Assembly: GCA_037783545.1 (NCBI GenBank)
Contig: JBBELK010000482.1
Span: 124,001 to 188,000 of the forward strand
Direction of reading: 5' to 3'
DNA from: Henricia sp. BOLD:AAB3569
Taxonomy: Eukaryota > Echinodermata > Asteroidea > Spinulosida > Echinasteridae
DNA length: 64,000 nt
The translations under genes were made by a program, and so were the position numbers. Every line of letters begins with the position of its first letter. Position 1 is the stretch's first letter. The notes under the pieces are model-generated. The model was not told where the DNA came from and did no database searches. It saw only the letters and a list, made by a program, of their open reading frames with translations. Of this stretch, positions 47,201 through 55,265 are shown piece by piece.

Positions 47201-49748
47201 TCGAGTCTCAAGTCAAGTCAGGCATAATGGTAAAGTTGGGTCAAGTCAAGCCAGTCACGACAGTACATTTGGTTCAAGCTCATTTCAAAATGAGTCTATT
47301 AATGCTGAAACATACATTCATGTTGTTCTGGTCAAGAATGTTCCATGTTAAAACAAAGTCTCAAGTCAAGTCAAGTCATTTGAGGTTCGAGTCTCAAGTC
47401 AAGTCATTTGAGGTTCGAGTCTCAAGTTAAGTCAAGTCATTTGAGGTTCGAGTCTCAAATCAAGTCAAGTCATTTGAGGTTCGAGTCTCAAGTCAAGTCA
47501 AGTCATTTGGGGGTCGAGTCTCAAGTCAAGTCAAGTCATTTGAGGTTCGAGTCTCAAGTCAAGTAATTTGAGTTTCAAGTCAAGAAAGATGTTTCAAGTC
47601 AAAAGAAAGATGTTTTTGCCAGAGTTCATTTTGATTGACTGTCAATGATGCTTGAAGAAAATCGAACAACTTGAATACGTGAAGCATTACAAGCCCTCTA
47701 AGTCTCTGAAAAATTTCTAAAATTGCCTTTCAAGACAACTATCTCTGTTTACGTGAGACAGTTTGTGATAGTTGCTATACCTCTGTTGTCTGTAGTAGGC
47801 AAGACCGTGAAGTAACAACGGATAATGATTTGAGAGCTCCTCTGCAATGAGATTCTGTAGAAAATACAAATATAAGTTAGACAAGGTTACCTCGGCTCGA
47901 ATTTTTTCATGTGGTAATCTTTTAGAGCCGAGGTTACCTATGAACATGAACACGATATCTGAAAATAAGTTACCAGACGTGATCTGAAAATAAGTTATTT
48001 TTAGATCACGTCTGGTAACCAATGCGCATTGGTATTCCTTTGTACACAGACTAGACACATAGTATATTTTTGAACACAAGACAACAACGGCTAGGCTGTG
48101 AGCATACCGGTTTGTTTCGCTGGAATTGTTGGCTAAATATTCATCGTGGCTGGTTATTTCCCTCAAGGACCTGCGTAGTGGTTATGCCTGACAAGGTTGG
48201 GGTGAGTCCCAGGGGGAATTAGTGTGTCACGGGGAGAAAATGACACATTTTGATTTGAAGTTTTTTCAGATAGCGTGTTCATGTTCATAGGTAACCTCGG
48301 CTCTAAAAGATTACCACATGAAAAATTTTGAGCCGAGGTAACCTTGTCCAGATATAAGTATAAATTTGGCAAGAGTAGCGATAACTTGTTTATAAAGAGT
48401 TAATGACCACTCAATACATCTAGAAAGCCTTATTTCTTTGAATTAAAAAAAATACTTTATTTGTATAACTGTTAATGATTTTGCAATGAGCATAATTATT
48501 GTTTAGTTGTGAGTTCAAATTCCTTGGGCAAGGCACTTTGCGATAAGTTGCCTCTCTCCGCCCAGGAGTAAATGGTACCTGCAAGGGTTGTTGCCCCCGA
48601 GTGCTTGTGTCAGGCTGCCGGGGCTGCATTCTCCCCAGGGAGTTGTGCCCAATGACCAGGGTGATAATGTTGTAGAGTGCCATGAGTATCATCATGTTTT
48701 AAATTTGGAATTTTTGCCTAAATCTACAAGAAACCTGTAGAATTTAGCAGTTATTTCAGTTTAAATAGAACGTTTTTTTAGTTGAGTCTAGGGGCAGATT
48801 AATTCTAGATTTTATTCAGGGTAACTTGATTTAGTAGCTTAGTGATGGAATAAAGTTAAAACATACTGATGATTTGACAGCTGATCGACCACTGATGATT
48901 TGTATTAGTTCCTGGTTGCACCTGTAAAAACGAAATAAAAACGAAACAAAAACAAAACATGAAACAGTTACTGACTTAGCAAGCCAAGTTTAAGTACCAC
49001 GAGGCACGAGTACCTAGTTGATGAGGAAAACATTTAGCCTCTTACACATTTCCCGGGAAAGAATTAGGTTTACTGGTCGCCACTTATTCTCCTTATACAT
49101 GTAGGCCTAATGACTTAAAAACTAATAACCACCAAAACTAGCTAAGATAATCTCAGCTCATTGGGATGTGGTCTTTTCACCAGTAGAGCTGAGAAGCTTT
49201 AAGAACATGAACACGCTACCACAAAACAGGACAAAACAAATGTGTCATTTTCTACTGGTGAAAAGACCACATCCCAATGAAAAATGATAAAGCAAGAGCT
49301 GAGATTATCTTAGCTATTAAACCAAAACATGTTATTTTAAAAGGAAGTGATTTTAGGACAGTAGGAGTGAAAAACATTCAACAGATTTCCTTGAAAATAC
49401 TTAAACTTTTTCTGCCCTGTTCCAATTCCATAGCATCTCAGTGGCGACCAGTGAACAGAAATCATACAGTTTCTCGTAAATAGCATCAATTTGAAACTTT
49501 CTTGACTTGACATGCTTGAGACTGAGACTGTGAGAGTTGAGTTGAGACTTGAGACTTGAGTCGAGTTGTCTCTAACTTCTTTTCTCTGTTATCATTCGTT
49601 CATTTTTAACTGTGAAAACGATCGTTACATCTGGCTAACTGATGTATTGTCAAAATTGAACATGTTTTGTTCGGAGAAGTGTTAAATAACAGCTAATGAG
49701 TATAAAACGAAGATCATACCGCAAAGAGCGTGTTGTATTCGGCGCCAT
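16371..49748 (-). CDS. NUP188: Nucleoporin NUP188 homologue, 51 coding exons, 1,811 aa
   Basis: NUP188 is a large alpha-solenoid scaffold protein of the inner ring of the nuclear pore complex, partnering NUP93 and paralogous to NUP205. Exon coordinates are given in the five block entries. All borders are GT-AG, phases agree throughout, and the spliced CDS is 5,436 nt. The protein follows the vertebrate one from end to end: N-terminal NQELIQIISGRSA, FRGTGTQLQSILKDERS, KQGFGTRQPYRHLLDAE, EQPTGEYPVTSEFLRLL, YIYHRQDPGLPTL, LTVAVDTQPGLSELFLN, CAALGFLHALW, GHGLAALRHFSPDLL, and the C-terminal LQRCFRRGGGPSSPGS. The length compares with about 1,750 in mammals. The extra residues lie mostly in low-conservation linkers (exons 28, 40, 46). 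Introns carry most of the repeats in the window. The start ATG sits inside an AAAATGGCGCC (YY1-like) motif. Only untranslated exons remain unresolved. Confidence 0.96.
17276..17405. repeat. Palindromic element, family 4 (diverged)
   Basis: AATTCGTGCCACGAAAT faces ATTTCGTTGCACGAAATTG, flanked by inverted 'aggctygcgcg' ends. The better copy is at 61014-61152. Confidence 0.65.
18415..18745. repeat. Interspersed repeat, family 5
   Basis: It shares AATCACTTGATGCCGGA, TCTTCCACGGTTGACGTGTA and CATTTGTACACAC-type sequence with 31555-31905 and 34205-34430, all in NUP188 introns. Non-coding. Confidence 0.7.
21895..22262. repeat. 28-bp tandem array filling a NUP188 intron
   Basis: About 13 copies of ACTCGAAGGCAGTTTGACTT with the linker GACTTGGG occupy most of the 455-bp intron between exons 42 and 43, starting 23 bp from the exon 42 donor. 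The long minus-strand ORF over it is only a repeat translation. Confidence 0.9.
22790..23125. repeat. Inverted-repeat element
   Basis: CCGCCATAGCTGGGGGGC near the left and CCCCCCAGCTATGGCGG near the right, with outer ends CCAATCCG / CGGATTGG. Confidence 0.7.
23528..23712 (+). mobile_element. Tc1/mariner-like MITE fragment
   Basis: It shares ATGCAGATACAATTGTCT and ATTCAAGCGGAAT with the complete copy at 35243-35446. Another partial copy lies at about 10340-10520 (-). Confidence 0.55.
24915..25130. repeat. Hairpin repeat, family 6
   Basis: The ends 'gggccgtccaaagttttcaaca' and inverted 'gttgacaactttggacgaccc' pair. Further copies lie at 37148-37375 and 39448-39655 (right end truncated). Confidence 0.7.
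25540..26112. mobile_element. MITE-like element, family 3 copy B, with a nested element
   Basis: The outer ends match copy A (inverted GTAGAACACATAATTGGTA at the right). Inside it, 25672-25820 begins GGGGCCGATTTCACTAA and ends with its reverse complement, so a second element is nested in the first. Confidence 0.65.
26404..26480 (+). repeat. tRNA-like SINE head
   Basis: TAGCTCAGCTGGTAGAGCA (A box) and GGTTCGAATCCC (B box) are intact, but the acceptor arms do not pair, so it is not a functional tRNA gene. Relatives: 37855-38010, 44833-45555, 63001-63080. Confidence 0.6.
27961..28405. mobile_element. Inverted-repeat element (hAT-like ends) next to NUP188 exon 33
   Basis: It begins CAGGGGTCGAAATTAAC and ends GTTAATTTCGACCCCTG. 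ACGGA flanks both sides. It ends 26 bp from the exon 33 boundary. Confidence 0.75.
28990..29061 (-). tRNA. tRNA-Asn(GTT)-like sequence, probably a pseudogene
   Basis: The minus strand folds with a 7-bp acceptor stem (GGCTTCA/TGGAGCC), a 4-bp D stem, a 5-bp anticodon stem (TCTGC/GCAGA) with loop ACGTTAA (anticodon GTT), and TTCGAAT in the T loop. Two T-stem pairs are mismatched and position 33 is C, not T, so I call it a pseudogene or SINE head. Confidence 0.4.
30288..30722. mobile_element. Long hairpin element, arms about 200 bp
   Basis: TTCCACGGTAAAGGGGGCAT at the left and its near-complement at the right enclose matching inverted arms (AACATGCCTTTCTAAAAACC, GTAACCCTTTTTGGGCC). It sits between NUP188 exons 29 and 30. 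Confidence 0.8.
32040..32185 (-). repeat. tRNA-derived SINE overlapping the NUP188 exon 28 donor
   Basis: Minus-strand GGGTTCGAGTCCCACC followed by GCATGCTATGACGTTTTTCT is the same family as both arms at 37548-37803. Its A-box end reaches into the exon 28 / GTAAGATGC donor at 32166/32167. Confidence 0.6.
33140..33350. repeat. SINE copy in a NUP188 intron
   Basis: It shares 'tgctctgggatctttta', 'catctcttccgaaggat' and 'gagtgccttgctcaaggt' with copies at 34715-34880, 41285-41645 and 54088-54532. Confidence 0.65.
35243..35446. mobile_element. Tc1/mariner-like MITE with TA duplication
   Basis: The ends are CGCTACTCACAAAAAGTTAG and the inverted CTAACTTATTGTGAGCAGTG, flanked by TA on both sides (35241-35242, 35447-35448). 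204 bp, no transposase. It ends 7 bp short of the NUP188 exon 22 boundary. Confidence 0.75.
37548..37803. repeat. Two SINE copies in head-to-head hairpin
   Basis: TACTCAGTGCTTTCC ... GAAAAACTTCATAGCGTACTC is repeated inverted at the right. Each arm carries GGGTTCGAGTCCCA. The arms are about 100 bp. Confidence 0.75.
41268..41650. repeat. SINE, near full length, with (ATT)n at one end
   Basis: From the (ATT)n tract through 'aaccaaggattcctcaatag' to the tRNA-like head on the minus strand (TAGCCGAGCGGTCTAGTGCG ... GGGTTCGATTCC). Confidence 0.7.
43828..44130. repeat. 83-bp tandem repeat with CCAAT boxes, about 3.6 copies
   Basis: Units begin AACCAATCAAAAC near 43828, 43911, 43994 and 44077, each with a second CCAAT (AGCCAATCACAATA) except the last. 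It lies in the NUP188 intron between exons 8 and 9. Confidence 0.85.
44833..45555 (+). repeat. Tandem array of 9 tRNA-like half units, period about 77 bp
   Basis: TAGCTCAGCTTGTAGAGCAT recurs at about 44866, 44943, 45021, 45099, 45176, 45254, 45332, 45410 and 45488. Only the last unit continues into a B-box-like GGGTTCCAATCCC. It ends about 40 bp from the exon 7 donor of NUP188. Confidence 0.85.
45785..45985. repeat. Interspersed repeat, family 7
   Basis: AGCCACTGAGGCAGGGTGTG and GATTGGTCGATCAGTGCCTT are shared with 22485-22800. Confidence 0.7.
47170..47605. repeat. TCAAGTCAAGTCATTTGAGG tandem array
   Basis: About seven units of 27-34 bp lie in the NUP188 intron between exons 3 and 4. It is related in inverse sense to the 21895-22262 array and to short stretches at about 36780 and 49500-49570. 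Confidence 0.85.
47876..48355. mobile_element. Composite inverted-repeat element
   Basis: The outer arms of about 85 bp begin GACAAGGTTACCTCGGCTC and end with its complement. A second palindrome around AGATCACGTCTGGTAACCA lies inside. No transposase. Confidence 0.8.
49136..49322. mobile_element. Nested palindromic element
   Basis: AGCTAAGATAATCTCAGCTC at the left pairs with GAGCTGAGATTATCTTAGCT at the right, and inside it CATTGGGATGTGGTCTTTTC pairs with its complement. Confidence 0.8.
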
Positions 49749-49800
49749 TTTGGTTCAAGAGACTTGCGCTCACAGTGGTGCCCTAGGGCGCCCTCTACCG
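49740..49800 (-). promoter_or_regulatory. NUP188 start region: YY1-like and CTCF-like motifs
   Basis: On the minus strand CCAAAATGGCGCCG spans the start codon, matching the YY1 pattern (A-A-x-ATGGCG) common just downstream of housekeeping transcription starts. About 30-50 bp upstream, GCGGTAGAGGGCGCCCTAG resembles the bilaterian CTCF core. These are motif matches by eye only. Confidence 0.35.
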
Positions 49801-49844
49801 CTTATCGTTTTCTCTGCGAGGCTCCAAGCGTAACCAGATTACAT

Positions 49845-50400
49845 TTTAAACCTCCCTTTTTCCTATGGGTGTTGAGATTTTGATAACATATCCTTTGTCA
49901 TATTTTTCTCATTACCCTTCTGAAATCTCGCACTCTCAATCCATATATTTTCAAGGATATCGTCAAAAAACCACCGATGTTTTGTAAAATAATTATCCAT
50001 TTCCATATTAAAAGCAGTGCAGTGATTACACCAACCTTTTTGCTTCCACATTCATATCCAAAATGGGTCATTCTATAAATTTGGGGTCAAATTTTTCTGT
50101 CCCCGGTACATCTCACATCTTGCAAAATGTTGTAGTTTGTAAATTCAGGACACATTCTTAAAATGCCTTCTATCTCAAAGAGTGATTACATAAAGTACAA
50201 TTCACAAAAATAGGCATTTTTAATGATACTTGTATGGCAAATAGCACATGTCAGGTGTAACGGGGGACAGAAAAATGTCACACTTTGGACCACACATTTA
50301 TGGAATGACCCGATTACAATTTCCTGTTTTCTTCCCATGAATAGTATTTTGGGGAGGTATTTTATATGATTGTTAGGTTAAAATGAGATCCATTTTCTGG
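49845..50400. repeat. Family 2 repeat upstream of NUP188, with an internal insertion
   Basis: The family sequence runs to about 50055 and resumes at about 50310. The 50060-50305 segment between is bounded by AAAATGGGTCATTCTATAAAT and TTTATGGAATGACCCG, inverted ends of a small inserted element. Confidence 0.6.
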
Positions 50401-53400
50401 AAAAACCGGAAGTTCCTTTATACTTCAGTTTCAAAGGGCATCGGAAGTTGTGTGACAAACTGTTACATGCAAAAAGGGGGGAAATCACAGTTACATCTAT
50501 CTCCAAATGAGAGCATCAGCCCACAGCTGCCGACGACTGTTATCGGAGCAATCAAAGTCAGGGATCCGTTAAGTGTCGAGGCTTACAAGGCATTTCGCTA
50601 AAAGCCCGAACCTTTCAGGTCATTTAGCCCGAAACGACATGGGCAAGACGCTCCCAAGTGGCCGCTGCCGGGAGTAATAAGTTACTTACCCGCTAGATAT
50701 TGGATCTTATCTGTGTATCTCTGGCATCTTTGGATGGTAATGGTCGTCTACTCTTGTAGTGTGTTGGATAGAGATGCTGTAATTAATACCTACGGCCGTT
50801 TCATGTATGAGTTTTGCAAGCATTGTTCCGACAGCGTATTCCAAGTTCAAAGCATCCGTTTTTGGTATAAATTAGGAATTTTTACTTTTTAAGAGAGATG
50901 TCGACTCCTTCACGTATTGGCAATTTTCATTTTTTCAGTGACGTCAGACTGGCTCATGAATATTTTAATTTCTGACAAGCCTAGCGTTCGATTTGTAACA
51001 TTTCAGTACATGTTAAACCCTTTCAGTAGTTATACATCACTATAGGAGTTATACATGTATCTTACTTTCTTTAACACGCACACTTTAAATTCAGATGGCC
51101 AGACTAAATTTTTGTTGCTACGTAATAGGACCAGGTGCATGCTGTAGGTGTGAAGTACAGAATCAGTAACGTGTTCACCGTAGGAGAGAATGGCATAAAG
51201 CAACCAGACTGTTGATTACTAAACATCGGCGTGCACCACGTAGCAACAATAACATAGTCTGTGGACTTTCTAAACAGCTCCTCCATTTGAAAGTGAAGAA
51301 TTCGAGACGCCGGCCATGCAGTGCAGCGTATAGGTTACATGAAAAGGCTAGTTCAAACAGCCGTTTATAAATTACTGTTTGACAAGATTGTAATCAGCGA
51401 AAATAAAGCCGGGAGAAAAAGGCCCGAGTTAATGGCCGAACACCCACGGTGTGCTTTTCAAACGAGAAAACCATTATCTGTCAGAGTTCAAAACGCATTT
51501 TGCCAAACCGTGGAAGGCTTTTACTGAGCATCATTCTGCCCGAGGATATGATGTCCCGATCCCCCGGACATAGTACTCTCCCTTATCCTCCATGCTTTGA
51601 GCACGATTCTATCCACCGGACAGTTTTTAGACGGGTGCGGAAACTATGTGACACCGGCTTTCGCTGGGGCATCAGGCACATTTCCGCAAAATTGCCGATT
51701 AATGGCTCGATAAGATTTTTATCGGAAAAGAGGAAAGAATTTTCACCTGGTCCCTGTCTTAAATGGTTTTTTCCTCTTTAAGGCAGGCTTTCGGATGAAA
51801 ATGTTGAAAGGTTCAAAGCAAGCTGACGAGGCCGCCGTCTTATTATTTAGGCTGGTTCCCTGGTTATACTGCACGAACAACGAAGCCATAACACTACGGT
51901 ATTCAGGGGCTTAGATTCCTTCATATGAGGGCGCCATTTTAAAAAAGTGTGTGCACACACATTTATATACATTCATCTTTAATTACCGTCATGTAAAAAT
52001 GTTTTGTAAAGATCTTGGGCGGAGTCTTTGCATTGGGTAGTTGGAACCCTTCTGATATGACTTATTTGACTCAGGGCGAGGAGTTGCCTCCACGAGCAAA
52101 CAAATTGATATTAACAATGGTGTGTGCCTAATTTCCATTGTTAGTTGCTCATAGTGTATTGCCCTCCAGATTGCATGCCTTGTCCTCCATGGCAGCACCC
52201 AACTCGTTAGCATCAGTCAGACCTGTATCTGCTCGCAGGGTATCCACGTATATGTGTATTTGCCTCTGCCCCTAGAAGCACGCCCATGTTATGTGTTGAT
52301 TCCCGCAGAATGAGATGCGAATTAGTAAGCAACCAACTCTGAATGACGGTGGCATGAAGTGTTCCCGGCCATTTCAGTAAGGTTTTCCGGTCAATTAGTT
52401 GAATAAAAATTAAGGAATTTGCAAATTTTGCATGGGTTTATTTTTCTTCCGAGCAAAGTGTTGGTCCTACCCAGTAATCATTTACCATAGTTACTAAGGC
52501 TGTCAATCTTCAAAAGTTCGTGTGAACCTCTTTTTATTCACTACGCGGTCACGTCGACAGGTTTTTAGTGCCCGGCAAAAACATTTTCTTTTCATGATTA
52601 AAAAGCGGAAAATAGACGCAAATTACAACAGCCTCGGGCTTTAAACGAGTATTGCGGTTTAACTCTCTGGCGCCAACTTCGGCTTTTTTTTCCACACAGG
52701 GATAAACAAAACAGAAAATGTTTTTCAACATTAAAAATACTGAAATAACATTATTTTGTGAATAAAAAATAGCTGCAATTTTCTTTCTCAAAGTAACTTG
52801 TTACTTTATTCATTTTTTCGCGGTCGAGATAATTAAATCAAAACAAAAAGGGATTTCAGTGCAAATTTATTGTAATTTCTCAAAACGAAAACTAGATTTT
52901 TATCAGTCACATTCAAACTTCACTTCCCATGTATTTGTTTGCCGATTTCGTCACTATTCGCGTTTGATGTGTTTTCTGTTTAAAAGGACGGCTTCAGACA
53001 CAAATTCCACTACTGCATGGACTCTTTTGCTAGTCTATTATTGGGTCGCCTTGTTGACTACGGCGCACCAAAGGAAACAAACATGTTTACATTAGTTGCG
53101 TTTAAAGATTTCTTTAAGGGGCTCCAAGCTAAATTGAACACGGATAGAGGGTGAAAAAGAAAAGGGAAAAGTCGAAAATGAACGGGAAGGCAAGCGTGAA
53201 ATCTGATTCCAAAACGACTATGGACGGTGACAAAAAGTTGAACAACTTGTGAAAATAATGCGGGGCGTCGGACCGGACAAAATGGCGCGGGGTGGGAAAC
53301 ATGCTCGGAGGCCATTTTGGTTTGTTGTCTAGCCTTTTGTCAGCCGTTTCCTTAAACGATTAACTCGCATAATTGAGCACAACGGGGCTTATCGAAAGAA

Positions 53401-54087
53401 GGCGTGATTTGCTACGATGTTTTTACACAATGCCAGCGGCGTATTTTCGTTTAAGGGGCTTTTGTGTGGCTGAGAAGTTCCCGTTTAAAGTTCTTTCCCC
53501 GAGTTGTTAATCCTTAGTACAAACACCAAGCTCCTTTGTGCGCGGTTACAAACACGCTGCAGCTTTTCGCTTGTAGGGCAAAAGCAATTATTAAACAATT
53601 TTCCTTAAAAAACAACTGAACACAATCCATTTTATAAGCAATTATGTATTCAGGAACGACCGATGTAAAATTTAGGGGTGCCCTTAAATAATTCCGGACT
53701 AACATGGAACATTGGCATTCGACCAAAAAATATCCGTTCCATTTAGAGAAAAAGCTCGAAATGGTTTTGGCGTTGCCATTTCTCAAATTCTCATCCCAAA
53801 AAACGCGGGAAAATCACGCAATCAGATTGCGGCGTTTGATAGGACCCGCAATGGAAGACCTTGCGAGCAGGGTACAACCGTGCTTTATCAACATCAATCG
53901 CCGCCTTCATTCAAAGACTCCAAAATGACCATAAATCCGGCTCTTCGCGGCCTAAATGCCCGCAAATTGTGGCAAACGTCAACATGGAATTGAGATGTTT
54001 TCTAGATGGGGACGTGAGTTAAGGCGGGATTTTTGACTCAACGAATTGTTGTCAATTTTTGAGATCTTTGAGAACTTGCTGTTTCGC
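50401..54087. other. Mostly unique spacer, no gene established
   Basis: Contains one family 1 hairpin (51095-51330) and a repeat ('ttaggctggttccctgg' at about 51850, shared with 29820). Otherwise unique, CpG-retaining sequence. YY1-like AAAATGGCGCGG at about 53280 and its inverse GCCATTTTGG at about 53313 resemble promoter elements. No ORF with a recognisable domain. Confidence 0.45.
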
Positions 54088-54532
54088 GGGGTACCGTGGC
54101 TGAGAGGTTTGGGTCGTGGTACCTGTGCCCTTGGGCAAGGCACTTAACCACAATTGCTCCATCCTTCAGAGGGGATGTAAAACGGTTGGTCTAGTTGTGT
54201 AACACAATTAAAAGATCCCAGAGCAGGTTTCGTTTAGAGCAAGGGGGTTACCATAGAGTTAGATATAGAAAACTAGAGTGAGCACTCCAAATACATGATG
54301 TGCCGATATGGACGCCGCCATTTTGGCTTAACGCTATGGGTGCACGGTGAGCAAAGGGGTGTTGCCCACTTTACACTCATAGCATTTAAGCAAACATGGC
54401 GCCGCCCACATCGGCACAGTCCACACACCTGACTTGAATAGCCAGTGCACACTCTAATTTTCTATATCTAACTCTATGGGGTTACTCGGTGTCTCTGGCC
54501 GTCGGCTGCCAATGGCGCCACCCGCAATTTTA
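54088..54532 (+). repeat. SINE interrupted by a hairpin element
   Basis: SINE parts 54088-54251 and 54486-54532 are collinear with other copies ('ccttgggcaaggcactta', 'gtgtctctggccgt'). Confidence 0.7.
54252..54477. mobile_element. Hairpin element nested in the SINE, 8-bp target duplication
   Basis: The ends CATAGAGTTAGATATAGAA and inverted CTATATCTAACTCTAT enclose a foldback body. GGGGTTAC is duplicated at 54244-54251 and 54478-54485, as for hAT-type insertion. Confidence 0.8.
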
Positions 54533-55014
54533 AAGCATTTTATTTGAAAGCAATGTTGATTCTTATTCAGACATTTCTTCCTTTCTCGTGTCTAAATCAT
54601 TTTTGTGTGTTTCCGAAGATTTTTTTTTCCCATTTTGTTCTTTTTATTGAAATGTTTGAAATGCAACCATGCAGAAAACAACCGCTTACGATTTAAAACT
54701 AGGTTTTGGTATGTGAAGAATGTCCATCAAATGAGCCTCATTTTGGCTCATTTCGTCAGCGGTATGTCAACTCTTTACGAGCCAAACTTGCGTAAAGATG
54801 TTGTGAAATTAGGTTTTACGGCTTTTGAGGCGTGTGGAATGTCATAAACAATGGTTATAAAAGAGTTTATGTGACTCCGCCGCGCCAGGCTATAAGCCTT
54901 TCATGCGAAACAGTATTGTGTGTACACTGGCCTTAACGACAGGCGCCCTCAGCGTCGAAACTGATGTATATACAATGAACTCACCGATATCTACAAAATG
55001 GACTGAACGCGATT

Positions 55015-55265
55015 GGGTGAGGTCATTCTGTGTGTGTTACGTGTTAGTGTTAGTTTAACAGATCTGTTAACACGGCATTAATCCCAACCTCTAACTGAAT
55101 GTCTAGGTTAACACCGTGTTAACAAATCTGTTAATACGGCGTCAACACCGTGTTAATTTTCTACACTGTACATAGGGCGAAGTCACAATTTTGTGTTACG
55201 TGTTAGTATAACAGATCTGTAACACAAACACTAACACGTAACACGAAGAGAATTGTGACATTACC
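55015..55265. repeat. Inverted-repeat element rich in GTTAACA
   Basis: TGTGTTACGTGTTAGT near the left faces ACTAACACGTAACACG at the right, with several CACCGTGTTAAC / TCTGTTAACACGG motifs between. Confidence 0.65.

Larger units (their letters stand above)
43438..49748 (-). other. NUP188: NUP188 coding exons 1-10 (N-terminal region)
   Basis: Exons: 49720-49748, 48867-48921, 47781-47854, 47053-47137, 46557-46637, 46106-46150, 45598-45690, 44483-44605, 43767-43814, 43438-43524. They encode about residues 1-240 and include MAPNTTRSLR, FLLQLGEFL, VWEYYHTERMALLHCLKYL and CELLEIILLFVRDQ. Exon 1 is tiny (29 nt) and was fixed by the start codon and the GTATGA donor. Its phase joins exon 2 exactly. 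Confidence 0.93.

Noticed and set aside
47717..48166. 149-codon minus-strand ORF
   Set aside because: Only the NUP188 exon 3 portion is coding; the rest runs into the inverted-repeat element.
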